A DNA stretch of 64,000 nt from Pelagicoccus mobilis (GCF_016595505.1 NZ_JAENIL010000003.1:62001-126000), one strand, 5' to 3'. Shown: positions 9,501-17,497, numbered from the stretch's first letter. A program made the numbers and translations. The notes: generated by a model not told the origin, from the letters alone.

Positions 9501-10553
9501 AAGGTGGACGGTTTGTTCAAGGCGTTTTCGCAAGTGGATGCGTCGATCAATCGTCGCTTTGGTGGAACCGGCTTGGGTCTTTCGATTTGCCGGAGCCTCG
9601 TGGAGATGATGGGCGGGGAGATTTCGGTGACGAGCGAGCTGGGCAAGGGTAGCTGCTTTAGCTTTACGATAGGGGCTCCGGCCAAGGGGTCGCAACGTGA
9701 GGAATTCGTACCCGAGCACGCTTTTTTGAAGGGCAAGCGTCTACTTATCGTAGAGGATTACGAAACGCCTTTGCGAATCTACGAGCACCTCGCGGCGCAA
9801 TGCGAAGCGTTTGCCCAAGTGGTGCGGGAAGGGGAGACTGCTTTGGAGCTTTTGGCTAAGAAGGCGGATGGCTATGATCTGGTTTGGCTAGGCGCCCATC
9901 TTAAGGATGTTGACACGGAGGGATTCGTTAAACGCCTGAGAGCGACGCCTGGATTGGAGCGATTGCCTGTTGTTGCTATGACAAATGCCGGCCAGTCGGC
10001 ACTGACTGCTAAGCTTAAGAAATTGCCGGCGTGCGCCTGTCTGGTGAATCCGGTGCGGCGTTCGCTGTTGCTGCGAGTTAGCGCAACTGCTTTGGGCTTT
10101 AGTGAAAGTCGGGTTGCTCGGGAAGAGGTTTTGGAGGAGGCGCTTCCGGATGGAGGCGAGGAGTCGCGCGAAAGGCGGATATTGCTGGTGGATGACAACA
10201 ACGTTAACCTGAAGGTGGCTCGCCACATGCTGAAGAAGATCGGTCTTAAGGCGGATACGGCATCGGATGGCTTGCAGGCTTTGGACGCGTATTCACGAGT
10301 GAAATACGATGTGATCCTCATGGATGCCCAGATGCCGGAAATGGATGGTCTAGAGGCGACGCGAAGAATTCGTTCGGATTACCCGAAGGAGGAGCAGCCT
10401 TACATCATCGCGATGACTGCGGGGGCGACGGAGATTGACCGCGAGCGCTGCGCGGATGCAGGGATGGACGGGTTTGTGGCGAAGCCGATCAAGGTGGATA
10501 AACTAAAAGCCGCCCTGGAGGACGGCTTTGCGGCGAGGTCTGACCGTTCGTAA
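6570..10553 (+). CDS. Hybrid two-component sensor histidine kinase with periplasmic beta-propellers
   Basis: 1327 residues. After a signal anchor (MSGFLLLFGGSQAVHG) come propeller repeats of the Reg_prop type to about residue 650, a Y_Y_Y-like Ig domain (about 670-745), one membrane helix (AYVFYVLSLMGAIWAWYLL) and a coiled linker. The kinase core has the H-box LANMSHEIRTPMNG (phospho-accepting His821), N-box NLVGNALKF, and G-boxes DTGIGIPEEK and GGTGLGLSI. A first receiver (from about 1055) is degenerate: the place of the phospho-Asp reads LVWLGAHL. A second receiver is intact, with VDDNN and Asp1252 in MDAQMPEMDG. No C-terminal DNA-binding domain follows, unlike the Bacteroides polysaccharide hybrid regulators, so a separate output protein is needed. 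GTG at 6570 is used as start; it lies divergent to the duplicated barrel operon. Confidence 0.9.
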   Translation: MISFRKLAAALMSGFLLLFGGSQAVHGFDGRGSPISSWIPSELIGGEKRVGQIGEDRDGSIYLVAGSSLMKGDGEGWKRLTPPNVSPVERVLFADDGTIYVGTREGLGVLDSSGAFVSIADRFPVELRENRGWRPVLFDEAGTLFVVTGENVLSLSKDGEVEAWSLGGQVVQHFFELNGEKFLTFVAGGLLRLEPDGKIDRLKSIKWKRVSAACVLGDGEAMLSVRGVGIARFDGENLEAIGHPDHRRSYTFLEPLDDGRVIAFTADSGVWVLDRRGFGRFRIMELQGVGTRRFQTAHVASDGSLWLGHGSGIFRVDLKAPLSLFNHRHGLSDPVSQVMELGGVMYFVTDGGVYRFLNKQMKRMVPVGEIADEPTLAYVAGGMLVASRERLDLVSELGKTRVLGFGNYRCIEPSILDPMKAIAGLRDGIQIWVRSEDEWNVSSTCKELEGEGVLTIAQNSKGEFWLELERGRLARVSNLGDVPPKAEVFAAGELGLPPTGARPFAVGEGFVFKTKGERLLQWNETTRRFAVSEDHELLTDDLFLASFKVMISDEEGNFWVNKSAKSGTLALLPAGPYFKGLRSLAQGTSHRANTFHVSGDGVLWVGSDAGVVRSVVSMDPPGIRTFDTRIRDVFDLETGKSVFSGAEMGRDGEYVLPYSKRSLRFMYSLDDYETPGMNQYQVFLEGYQSDWSEPSREAYKDFTNLPFGDYEFQVMGTNDYGDAGEIARVAFRIQRPWHMRIEAYVFYVLSLMGAIWAWYLLRSRNLRLSNLALTKNVEEKTKDLALKNSELEVALEQAHEMKVKAEHADRAKSEFLANMSHEIRTPMNGILGMCTILSDTKLSDEQEGYLSTVRNSGESLLTIINDILDYSKIEAGKLEIEQVEFDVGECVEEVLELLAHAADCKGINMYCDLEPGLPLERIGDSTRIRQVIVNLVGNALKFTEEGEISVSVRSESSERGDLVRFDVVDTGIGIPEEKVDGLFKAFSQVDASINRRFGGTGLGLSICRSLVEMMGGEISVTSELGKGSCFSFTIGAPAKGSQREEFVPEHAFLKGKRLLIVEDYETPLRIYEHLAAQCEAFAQVVREGETALELLAKKADGYDLVWLGAHLKDVDTEGFVKRLRATPGLERLPVVAMTNAGQSALTAKLKKLPACACLVNPVRRSLLLRVSATALGFSESRVAREEVLEEALPDGGEESRERRILLVDDNNVNLKVARHMLKKIGLKADTASDGLQALDAYSRVKYDVILMDAQMPEMDGLEATRRIRSDYPKEEQPYIIAMTAGATEIDRERCADAGMDGFVAKPIKVDKLKAALEDGFAARSDRS

Positions 10554-10554
10554 G

Positions 10555-11436
10555 CTAGCTTTCGTTTCGGCCTTTGAAGGTGAGCTCCGCGACGGCGGAT
10601 TTATCGAGCTCTCCTTTTCCGGAAGCGATTAGTTTTTGGTACTGAGCTTCGGTGGCTTGTGATAGTGGAACGGATACATCGTTTTCCGCTGCGAGGGCGT
10701 TGGCGATACCGGAGTCCTTGGCGGCATGGGCTGCGGAGAAGAAACAGTCGTGGTCGCGAATGAGCATGTCCTCCGCATCGGTTTCGAGTACGCGAGAGTT
10801 GGCTCCGGTTTTTGAGAAAACTTTCGTGAGCTTTTCGAGGTCGAGTCCGAGGGCATCACCGAGTCCGAGGCCTTCTGCAAGCGCGGCGGTGTTGATGTTC
10901 ATGACCATGTTGACGAGGGCCTTTACTTTCGCGGCGGAACCGACAGGTCCGATGTATTCGAGATCAGAGGACAGGTCTTGGAGAAGTGGTTTGTAGGTTT
11001 CGAAGACTGCTTCTTTGCCACCGATCATGAGGTAGAGGCTGCCGGAGCGGGCTTGGGGGATGGAGGAGGCCATGGCGGCTTCGAGTGTTTCGGCTCCTGC
11101 TGTGGCGGCCGCATTGGCGGCGGACGTGTGGGCGTGCGGAGAGAGTGTAGCGCAGTTGATGAACAGCCTGCCGGCTGCGTTGCCGAGCCCTTTGCAGGTG
11201 AAGATGGAGCGCATGGCGGCGTCGTCTGTGACTACGGTGAATACGATGTCGGCTGCTTCGATCGCTTCGGCGGTGGTGCTGGCGGCGGTAGCGGAGAGCT
11301 CTTCGGCGATGGAGGAAGTGAGTTCCTTGGAGACGTCGTAGACGCTGGCAATGGTGTAGCCGCTGTCTTTGAGATGGCGAGCCATGTTGGCTCCCATGCG
11401 TCCGAGGCCAATGAAGGAGATCTTTTTGTCTGTCAT
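10555..11436 (-). CDS. NAD(P)-dependent beta-hydroxyacid dehydrogenase
   Basis: 293 residues. The N-terminal Rossmann fold begins with ISFIGLGRMGANMARHL, the family signature of 3-hydroxyisobutyrate/tartronate semialdehyde/6-phosphogluconate-type dehydrogenases. The helical C-terminal half carries the catalytic lysine region GSAAKVKALVNMVM. Members reduce or oxidise short beta-hydroxyacids or succinic semialdehyde; which substrate applies here cannot be read. The stop codon lies one base from that of the convergent hybrid kinase gene, leaving no room for a terminator between them. The overlapping frames on the opposite strand have no recognisable features. Confidence 0.85.
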   Translation of the reverse strand: MTDKKISFIGLGRMGANMARHLKDSGYTIASVYDVSKELTSSIAEELSATAASTTAEAIEAADIVFTVVTDDAAMRSIFTCKGLGNAAGRLFINCATLSPHAHTSAANAAATAGAETLEAAMASSIPQARSGSLYLMIGGKEAVFETYKPLLQDLSSDLEYIGPVGSAAKVKALVNMVMNINTAALAEGLGLGDALGLDLEKLTKVFSKTGANSRVLETDAEDMLIRDHDCFFSAAHAAKDSGIANALAAENDVSVPLSQATEAQYQKLIASGKGELDKSAVAELTFKGRNES

Positions 11437-11530
11437 TTGAAGAAGGTTCCAGGTTTCGGGTGTCAGGTTCCCGGGTTGGATGTTGGATTAGGGTTTACAG
11501 TGATGTGGTTGAAAGTTGGGTTTGGGGCTT

Positions 11531-11812
11531 ATGGAAAAAGGGCGATACGAACCGAATGATGATGGCTTTATCAATGACCATGTGAGGGAGGCAGCCAAGG
11601 AAATTGGCAAGGCGATACACATTTATTGCGAAGGCCATTACGCCCATAGCAATGCTCGCGATATTCCTAAGTCTCACGCGCTCGTCGAGGTCATGGAACT
11701 GCTCAAGGAGCTCGACGAGGATACCGCCGAGCACGCCAATCGGGAGCACGATCCGAAGCTCTTCAAAGTTCACAAGCCGACCCAGAAGGCGAAGACGCGG
11801 TGGAATATTTGA
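11531..11812 (+). CDS. Small acidic hypothetical protein
   Basis: A 93-residue soluble protein (MEKGRYEPNDDGF...) rich in His, Glu, Asp and Lys, with no signal peptide and no membrane helix. I do not recognise a family. ATG at 11531 is chosen over an in-frame start at 11516 because it follows GGGGCTT. A counter-strand frame (11495-11773, start at the 11773 side) overlaps it almost fully and is more hydrophobic; the plus-strand frame is preferred because its composition looks like a real soluble protein and its stop lies within a perfect 11-bp inverted repeat that could end transcription. It is isolated between two minus-strand genes. Confidence 0.55.
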   Translation: MEKGRYEPNDDGFINDHVREAAKEIGKAIHIYCEGHYAHSNARDIPKSHALVEVMELLKELDEDTAEHANREHDPKLFKVHKPTQKAKTRWNI

Positions 11813-11828
11813 GCCTAGCTCAAATATT
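11804..11828. terminator. Perfect 11-bp inverted repeat at gene end
   Basis: AATATTTGAGC and GCTCAAATATT form a perfect 11-bp stem with the three-base loop CTA. The TGA stop of the small hypothetical gene lies in the left arm. There is no T-run after it, so it may be a transcript-end stabiliser or a protein-binding palindrome rather than a standard intrinsic terminator. Confidence 0.5.
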
Positions 11829-11890
11829 CTGGTAATGGGTTTTGGGTGCTAGGTTTTAGCCTGCAGCGGAGCCCTTTGGGGCGATGGGCG

Positions 11891-13330
11891 TTACTTTTTC
11901 CAGAAGGTGGCTTTGGGGACTTGGGCGGCTTCGGGATCGAAGCTAGGATCTTGACCGGACTTTTGCTGGGACTCGAAGTCCTTCAGGCAGCGGAAGACGG
12001 TGGGGCTGAGCAGAAGGATCGCGATCAGGTTGAGCCAGGCCATGAGTCCAACTCCGATGTCACCCATTGCCCAGACCTGTTCGGCTGATTTGATTGAGCC
12101 GTAGTAGATGAGGGCGAGGAATACGAGGCGGACGACTTGGGTGGCGTTTTTGCGGGCCGAACCGGATTTGAGTAGGTAGACGAGATTTGACTCTGTGTAG
12201 TAGTAGTAGGCGAGCAGGGTCGTGAAGGCGAAAAAGAGCAGGGCGACCGCCACGAATGCAGAGCCAAAGCCTGGCAAAAGCGTATCGACCGCGTGCTGGG
12301 TGAAAGCAGGGCCGGAGGCGACTCCGGGGAGATTTTCCACGATGGCCTCTTTCGCTCCTTCTGCTGTTTCGACTACGACGTTGAAGGAGTTGGTGACGAT
12401 GATCATCAAGGCTGTGGCGGTGCAGACGAACCATGTGTCAACGTAGACGGAAAAGGCTTGTACGAGGCCTTGTTTGGCGGGGTGGTTGACCTCGGCGGTC
12501 GCGGCTGCGATTGGGGCGGTACCCTGCCCTGCTTCGTTTGAAAAGATGCCACGCTTCACGCCTTGTTGGATGGCGGCTCCAATGATGCCGCCGAGGACGG
12601 CGTCAGTCCCGAAGGCTGAGCTGAATATGGTAGCGAAGGCGGCGGGGATTTGGGAGATGTTGGCCACGATGACGATGAGGGCGACCAGCACGTAGCCTAG
12701 GGCCATGAAGGGCACGGCGAGCTGGGCGACGTGCCCGATGCGGTGCACGCCTCCAAAGATGATGAGGCCGAGCAGGGCGATGATGCCGATGCCGGTAATC
12801 TTAGGGTCTACGCCGAAGGCGGTTTCGACGGCGCTGCCGATGGCGTTTGATTGGATGCCAGGGAGGAGGAGCCCGCAGGCGATGACGGTGGAGATGGCAA
12901 ATATGACGGCGTACCACTTGGTGCCGAGTCCTTGCTCGATGTAGTATGCGGGACCACCGCGGTATTCGCCGTCGATCTTTTGCTTGAAGACCTGGGCGAG
13001 GGCCGCTTCGGCGAAAGCGGATCCAGCGCCTAGGAAGGCGATAAGCCACATCCAGAAAACGGCGCCCGGTCCTCCTGCGGCGATCGCGATGGCGACGCCT
13101 CCGATGTTGCCGGTGCCGACTCGTCCGGAAACCGCAAGGGCGAAGGCTTGGAAGGAGGAGAGGCCTTGCTCGGACTCCTTTCCGGAGAAAAGGTAGCGCA
13201 CCATGGCTCCGATTTGGCGAACCTGCAGGAAGCGAGTCGCGAAGGTGAAGTAAAGCCCGGTGAGGAGGCAGAGGCCAACGAGCCAGTTTGACCAGATGAT
13301 GCCATTGAGAGTGTTGATGATGTCAGCCAT
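11891..13330 (-). CDS. Alanine/glycine:cation symporter family protein (AGCS, AlsT-like)
   Basis: About 479 residues with some ten hydrophobic helices. Family signatures are visible: ALAVSGRVGTGNIGGVA near the N-terminus, EYRGGPAYYIEQGLG, and SNEAGQGTAPIAAA in the middle. These proteins import alanine or glycine with Na+ or H+ across the inner membrane. ATG at 13330 (MADIINTLNG) fits the normal start of the family; an ATG at 13387 would add 19 residues that look unlike it. It lies 90 bp after the stop of the TonB receptor at 13421 on the same strand and could be co-transcribed with the FecI/FecR-receptor unit, though AGCS symporters are not usual partners of such units. Confidence 0.9.
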   Translation of the reverse strand: MADIINTLNGIIWSNWLVGLCLLTGLYFTFATRFLQVRQIGAMVRYLFSGKESEQGLSSFQAFALAVSGRVGTGNIGGVAIAIAAGGPGAVFWMWLIAFLGAGSAFAEAALAQVFKQKIDGEYRGGPAYYIEQGLGTKWYAVIFAISTVIACGLLLPGIQSNAIGSAVETAFGVDPKITGIGIIALLGLIIFGGVHRIGHVAQLAVPFMALGYVLVALIVIVANISQIPAAFATIFSSAFGTDAVLGGIIGAAIQQGVKRGIFSNEAGQGTAPIAAATAEVNHPAKQGLVQAFSVYVDTWFVCTATALMIIVTNSFNVVVETAEGAKEAIVENLPGVASGPAFTQHAVDTLLPGFGSAFVAVALLFFAFTTLLAYYYYTESNLVYLLKSGSARKNATQVVRLVFLALIYYGSIKSAEQVWAMGDIGVGLMAWLNLIAILLLSPTVFRCLKDFESQQKSGQDPSFDPEAAQVPKATFWKK

Positions 13331-13420
13331 GGTGGATACGTGAGGACGTGGAAATCGTGCTACTGTTGTAGCACGAATTGCGCTCATGGCGAGCTTGCGT
13401 TGCGTTAGTTCAATTCTGAG

Positions 13421-15478
13421 CTAGTATTCGAGATCGAAAGAGAGCAGATATTCGGAGGGGCTGTCGAAATAGTATGGCTCTCGGGTGCCTGGGACATAGC
13501 CGTAGTAGCGTTTGCTAAGCTTGCCCACGTTTTTGGCTGTGAATCCTAGCTTGTAGTTGATCTCGCCGAATGAGAAGGAGTAGTTGAATCCAGCCTGCAG
13601 CTTGTATTGGTCTTTTGCGTACGAAGGAGCTCCGAATCGGTCTGCTTCCCGTTGCCGTTTGCTTTTCCAGATTAGACCCGCGTTCGCGGACAAGCCGCCA
13701 AGGGCTCCATCGCTCCAAATGTGTTTCCCGAATAGGCTGACTTTGTGTTTGTAGCTGTCTGTGCTTTGGCCGATGCGTGAGATGTCGGGATCAGAGGTGA
13801 TTTCGATATCTTTGTACCCGTAGCTGAATACGGCGTTGATGTTTTTGTTTGGAGTGAGATGGATGTCGGCGTCGATTCCTTGGGACTCCAGAGCTCCGAA
13901 GGATACGTTCGCTCCTCGGCGTAGATTGGGATCTGCGGTTGGGTTTTCGCGATTGGGGGCAAACCAGTCGAAGACCACTCGGTTCGTTTCTTTGATCTCG
14001 AAGAGGCTGACGGTGCCGCTGACCTTTCCGTCGGCGAGGGTGAACTTGCTGCCGATCTCGCGAATCTCACCTGGCGTTTCTGGAAACGAATTCCCCCAGC
14101 CGTCGAAGCGTCCGGCGTTGCCCTGCATGGATTGAGAATAGTTGATGTAGATGCCGAGGTCTTGGATAGGCGAATAGATGATGCCCGCCTGCGGCATTGT
14201 CTTGTGAGATTGGTACTCGCTATTGGGGGCGATGGCGAATCCTTCTCCTCGGTTGACCCTTTCCGTTTCTGAATCGAGCCGTGTGTCGTAGACCCCCCAG
14301 AGGGTTATGAGAGCGCCATCTAGCCACTTTGCGTGATGATTGAGATAGAGAGATTGTGTGAAGGTGTCGTCTCGTTTGTTGGGTGAGAGCTCTAAGCGGG
14401 ATGGTATGGGGGCGAAGAGAGCAGGGTTTGGATCAAACAGGGAGAAGCGTTGCTGGATAATTTCGCCCTCTTCGTTGAGGTAGTTCTGGGATTGCCAGTT
14501 GTTGATGTCTTCTTGTCCTAAAAAGCCGAATACGAATCGGTGTTCTGATTGTTTGAGTGAGAGTTTGCTGGCGAGGTTGATGCGGAGGCCGGTTACGGAC
14601 TGGTCGCGTTCTGTTTCTCTCCAAGACTGTTGCCAGTAGGGGGCTTCGTCGATTTCAACCACGCTTCCGGTAAAGGTGACCGGGCCCCAGTTGGAAACTC
14701 TACTGTGGGAGTTGTAGTCGATGTTGAATACGACATCGTCCGAGAACTGGTGCTGGAAGGATATGAGAGTATCCTTGGCGACTTCAGGTGTATTGATATC
14801 GGGACCATCCCAGGACATGTTCTGGGGAACTCCGTAGGCGAAATGGATTGGGACTTCGCCGTCTAGGCCTGAGGGGTGCTCTTCGGTTACGGTGGTGCGT
14901 AGGGCTCTGATGTCGTTTCCTCTTTCGCCATTCACCTTATAGTGCTCGTGCTGGATTCCGAGAAGCGTGTGTGGGGTAAACTCCAACAGGAGCGAAGGCA
15001 TTACATTCTCCAGCCGGCGGTTGCGATGTTCGGTTAGATAGCCGGATTCCTCGTAGCCTCCGACGAGGCGAAGCGTCGCTTTTAAGCCTTCGGCGCGGTT
15101 GGGGGTGAGGCGTTTGTTGAAGTCGAAGTTCGCGACGATGCGATCGAAGGGACTGCCGAAGACGAAGTTCAAGCGCGTGAAATCATAGTTGGGAATCGGT
15201 TTCTTGGTGATCACGTTGATCACTCCTCCTGGACTCGTGACGCCGTCGAGGACTGAGGTGGGGCCTTTGATGACTTCGATGCGATCGATCGTTGCCGATC
15301 CGTTGTCTGAGTAGCGGAGAAATCCGTTGCGGAGGTATTCGCGAGTGTCGAATCCGCGAACGCCTTTGCCGTCGATGGTGCCTAGCCATGAGGTTGCCTC
15401 GCGGTTCGCTCCTCCTCCGAATGGGAGGGGTTGCCCTCCGTAGGCCATGGTGTCTTCTATGAAGGCCCGAGTTACCAC
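13421..15478 (-). CDS. TonB-dependent receptor (plug and barrel), separated from its STN domain by a frameshift
   Basis: The plug domain shows GFDTREYLRNGFLRYSDNG, IEVIKGPTSVLDGVTSPGG and VINVITKKP, as in siderophore-type TonB receptors; the barrel follows and ends with LLSFDLEY. The frame stays open upstream of the GTG at 15478 to about 15694 and reads the expected LSPFVTN and VPLEDIPFNLQV, so the true protein starts farther up. Removing one base from the G8 run at 15652-15659 joins this frame to the signal peptide and STN domain at 15615-16025, giving one receptor of about 867 residues. It is paralogous to the receptor at 21265-23691. With FecI and FecR genes upstream it should be a transducing outer-membrane transporter whose STN domain contacts FecR. 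The ligand is unknown. Confidence 0.85.
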   Translation of the reverse strand: MVTRAFIEDTMAYGGQPLPFGGGANREATSWLGTIDGKGVRGFDTREYLRNGFLRYSDNGSATIDRIEVIKGPTSVLDGVTSPGGVINVITKKPIPNYDFTRLNFVFGSPFDRIVANFDFNKRLTPNRAEGLKATLRLVGGYEESGYLTEHRNRRLENVMPSLLLEFTPHTLLGIQHEHYKVNGERGNDIRALRTTVTEEHPSGLDGEVPIHFAYGVPQNMSWDGPDINTPEVAKDTLISFQHQFSDDVVFNIDYNSHSRVSNWGPVTFTGSVVEIDEAPYWQQSWRETERDQSVTGLRINLASKLSLKQSEHRFVFGFLGQEDINNWQSQNYLNEEGEIIQQRFSLFDPNPALFAPIPSRLELSPNKRDDTFTQSLYLNHHAKWLDGALITLWGVYDTRLDSETERVNRGEGFAIAPNSEYQSHKTMPQAGIIYSPIQDLGIYINYSQSMQGNAGRFDGWGNSFPETPGEIREIGSKFTLADGKVSGTVSLFEIKETNRVVFDWFAPNRENPTADPNLRRGANVSFGALESQGIDADIHLTPNKNINAVFSYGYKDIEITSDPDISRIGQSTDSYKHKVSLFGKHIWSDGALGGLSANAGLIWKSKRQREADRFGAPSYAKDQYKLQAGFNYSFSFGEINYKLGFTAKNVGKLSKRYYGYVPGTREPYYFDSPSEYLLSFDLEY

Positions 15479-15614
15479 CTGAAGGTTGAAGGGGATGTCC
15501 TCGAGCGGGACGTCGAGTCCGGTGGCGCTTTGGGTGAAGGTGGCTTTGTATCCAGGATTCTCGTCGGCGTTGGTTACGAAGGGTGAGAGCGTAAAGAACT
15601 TTCCGTTTTCGGCA

Positions 15615-16025
15615 TCAAGAATTTCGTCGAATTTTGAGCGGGAGCTTTTTTGGGGGGGGCTTCTGTTTTCTTGGAGCTGGCGCCTTCGGTTCGTCTATTG
15701 CGACTTGGTTCCGGAGGACGGCAAATGCATTGGTCTCCTCGTCCTGCTCGAAGACGAGTGTTGTCCCCTCAAGCAGGAGGGCGAGGGCTTGCTTCGCGGA
15801 TAGCGCTCCTGAGACCGAATTGGTCTCCACCTCTCTCACGCTCCTGGAGTCGAAGACGATGCTGAGCTCGGCTTGTCTCGCGAACTCTTTGAGTGTCTTG
15901 GATGCTTTGCCGGGCTGTATGTCAAAGTCGATACTGGCGTCCGCCCACGCAAAAGGCACGCTGGCTACAGCGAGCGCGATAAGGGAAAGGGATTGTATCA
16001 ATAAGCGGCGAGTCGCGAGCAGCAT
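15615..16025 (-). CDS. Signal peptide plus STN domain, N-terminal fragment of the frameshifted TonB receptor
   Basis: 136 residues: a signal peptide (cleavage near PFAWADAS) and a secretin/TonB short N-terminal (STN) domain, IDFDIQPGKASKTLKEFARQ through FEQDEETNAFAVLRNQ. After KQKPPP the frame runs into 12 residues of unrelated sequence and stops. At that point lies the run T6G8 (15646-15659). With seven G the frame continues as KPPQKSSRSKFDEILDAENG into the plug domain of the next gene. STN domains of such receptors carry the signal to FecR in the periplasm. As written, the product would be a free periplasmic STN domain. Confidence 0.8.
   Translation of the reverse strand: MLLATRRLLIQSLSLIALAVASVPFAWADASIDFDIQPGKASKTLKEFARQAELSIVFDSRSVREVETNSVSGALSAKQALALLLEGTTLVFEQDEETNAFAVLRNQVAIDEPKAPAPRKQKPPPKKLPLKIRRNS
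15646..15659. other. T6G8 homopolymer run at the frameshift site
   Basis: Six T followed by eight G on the plus strand (C8A6 in the coding direction). One G less restores a continuous reading frame across the STN domain and TonB receptor. The run is long enough for slipped-strand change in length, or for a sequencing/assembly error. Confidence 0.9.
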
Positions 16026-16126
16026 GGGGATGTGCTCCTGTCGGTCTCAGTCTGGGTGTAGTTTAATCGTGTCGCGAACCAGGCGTTTCGCAACGGCTGG
16101 GGTATGGTGAAAGAGTTGGGTGCTGT

Positions 16127-16441
16127 CTAGGTTTTACGAGTAATAGCGAAGGCTCCGGTGTGTTCGTCCTGGTCAACCACCAGGGGGGTATCGGTGGTCA
16201 TCAGGTCGAGCGCTTCGCTAGGCAGGTGTTTGCCCATAACAGATTGAGTTTGGATGCCCGATACGCTTTGGGCGTCGAAAATGATTTCTACCTTAGCTTG
16301 TCGCGCGAACTCTAGTAGCGTGATGGTGGCGTCTCCAGAGGGGACTTCGATTCGTTGTCCGGAATTGGCCCCGCAAGCTTGTAGGGCGAGAAGTGTCAGG
16401 ACGATACCTGTGAGCAGAGATATGGCTCGGATGGGGCTCAC
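16127..16441 (-). CDS. Stand-alone STN-domain lipoprotein
   Basis: 104 residues. The N-terminus is a hydrophobic signal with a lipobox-like LLALQAC, predicting lipid attachment at the cysteine. The rest is one STN domain (IEVPSGDATITLLEFARQ ... DEHTGAFAITRK). It lies between the FecR gene (10 bp away) and the STN/TonB receptor gene, so the operon encodes two STN domains. It could be a periplasmic decoy or partner in FecR signalling, or a leftover of a duplicated receptor N-terminus. I know of no assigned function for such a protein. Confidence 0.7.
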   Translation of the reverse strand: MSPIRAISLLTGIVLTLLALQACGANSGQRIEVPSGDATITLLEFARQAKVEIIFDAQSVSGIQTQSVMGKHLPSEALDLMTTDTPLVVDQDEHTGAFAITRKT

Positions 16442-16450
16442 GTCGAAGGG

Positions 16451-17497
16451 TTAGCGGAGAATGAGTTCGCGGGAACTGAGCCACTCAGCCTGCATGTTGA
16501 AACTGGATTCCATGAGGCGGACGAATCCTTCCGTGTTGTCCGACCAAAAGGCGCAGCTGAGCTCGATGTTCTCCAGTTCACTGTCACCCAGCAGGATTTG
16601 GATGCTGTTGCTTCGATTGAAGGCGGCTACGATTTCGCGTAGCGGGGCGGAATCGAAGTCGAGCAGCTTGGGCTGCCAGCTGAGAGCGGCTTCGATTTGA
16701 TCGGAGCTCAATGTGGTAACTTCTATTTGGCTGTCGCCCGAGTCGAGAGTGACGATCGCCTGTTGATTTACCCTAAGAAGTTGGTCGTTGGCAGCAGGAG
16801 CTATGGCGGCAAGCGTGTCTTGCACGCTGACGATGCCTTCGGTCACGATTACGTCGAGAGCTTCGTCGCCGAGCTTCATGTTGAACTGGGTGCCGACCGC
16901 GCGAACGGATGCTCCGGCTGCTTCCACGATGAAGGGGCGGCTGGGATCCTTCACCACGGTGAAGTTCGCTTCGCCCCGAACGAGGACGACTCGGCGTTCG
17001 GTGCTGCTGAAAAGAGTTTGAACCAGGCCTCCTCTATTTATCTCGATTTGTGATCCATCCTCCAGCGTGCGCTTCTCTATGCGAGCTTGGAAGCTTGGGG
17101 CCGCGATCTGAGTCGCCAACTGCGGTTCGCTCCGATCATCTGGTTCAAGGAAGAAGGCGATCGCGAGAGCAGCTGCGATCGCTGTGGGCAGCACGAAGGC
17201 ACTGAATTTGAGGAGCTTGCGGATCTTTGATCCACGAGTGAACCGGCTGCCGGGCGCTAGGAGGTCGGGATCTGGAACGGCTTCGTGCGAGGTCTGAAGG
17301 CCGGCTAGGCGGTCGAACTCATCCCATGCCCACTGGAAAAGCCGCATGGCTTCTCGATGCCGGGGGCTCTCTGAGAGCCATTGCATATAGTCGTCTTGCT
17401 CCTCTGCTGTGAGACCCCGATCGATACGAGTAGCCCAGAGAGCGGCTACTTCCTCGATGTCGGAAAATTCGTTTGGTTGTTGGGGAGGCGTTTTCAT
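16451..17497 (-). CDS. FecR-family anti-sigma factor / signal transducer
   Basis: About 348 residues. The cytoplasmic N-terminus has the DUF4880-like region (ALWATRIDRGLTAEEQDDYMQW then LSESPRHREAM), followed by one membrane helix (SAFVLPTAIAAALAIAFFL), and a periplasmic FecR domain (TLEDGSQIEINRGGLV, RRVVLVRGEANFTV, DPSRPFIVEAAGASVRAVGT). The C-terminal part (LDFDSAPLREIVAAFNRSN) is an STN-like module. ATG at 17497 overlaps the sigma-factor stop as ATGA, so translation is coupled. It binds the sigma factor inside the cell and the STN domain of the receptor outside. Confidence 0.92.
   Translation of the reverse strand: MKTPPQQPNEFSDIEEVAALWATRIDRGLTAEEQDDYMQWLSESPRHREAMRLFQWAWDEFDRLAGLQTSHEAVPDPDLLAPGSRFTRGSKIRKLLKFSAFVLPTAIAAALAIAFFLEPDDRSEPQLATQIAAPSFQARIEKRTLEDGSQIEINRGGLVQTLFSSTERRVVLVRGEANFTVVKDPSRPFIVEAAGASVRAVGTQFNMKLGDEALDVIVTEGIVSVQDTLAAIAPAANDQLLRVNQQAIVTLDSGDSQIEVTTLSSDQIEAALSWQPKLLDFDSAPLREIVAAFNRSNSIQILLGDSELENIELSCAFWSDNTEGFVRLMESSFNMQAEWLSSRELILR

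Noticed and set aside
11495-11773. Hydrophobic minus-strand frame opposite the small acidic protein
   Set aside because: It is a mirror of the plus frame; the strand cannot be proved, but the plus frame has the better start and 3' end.
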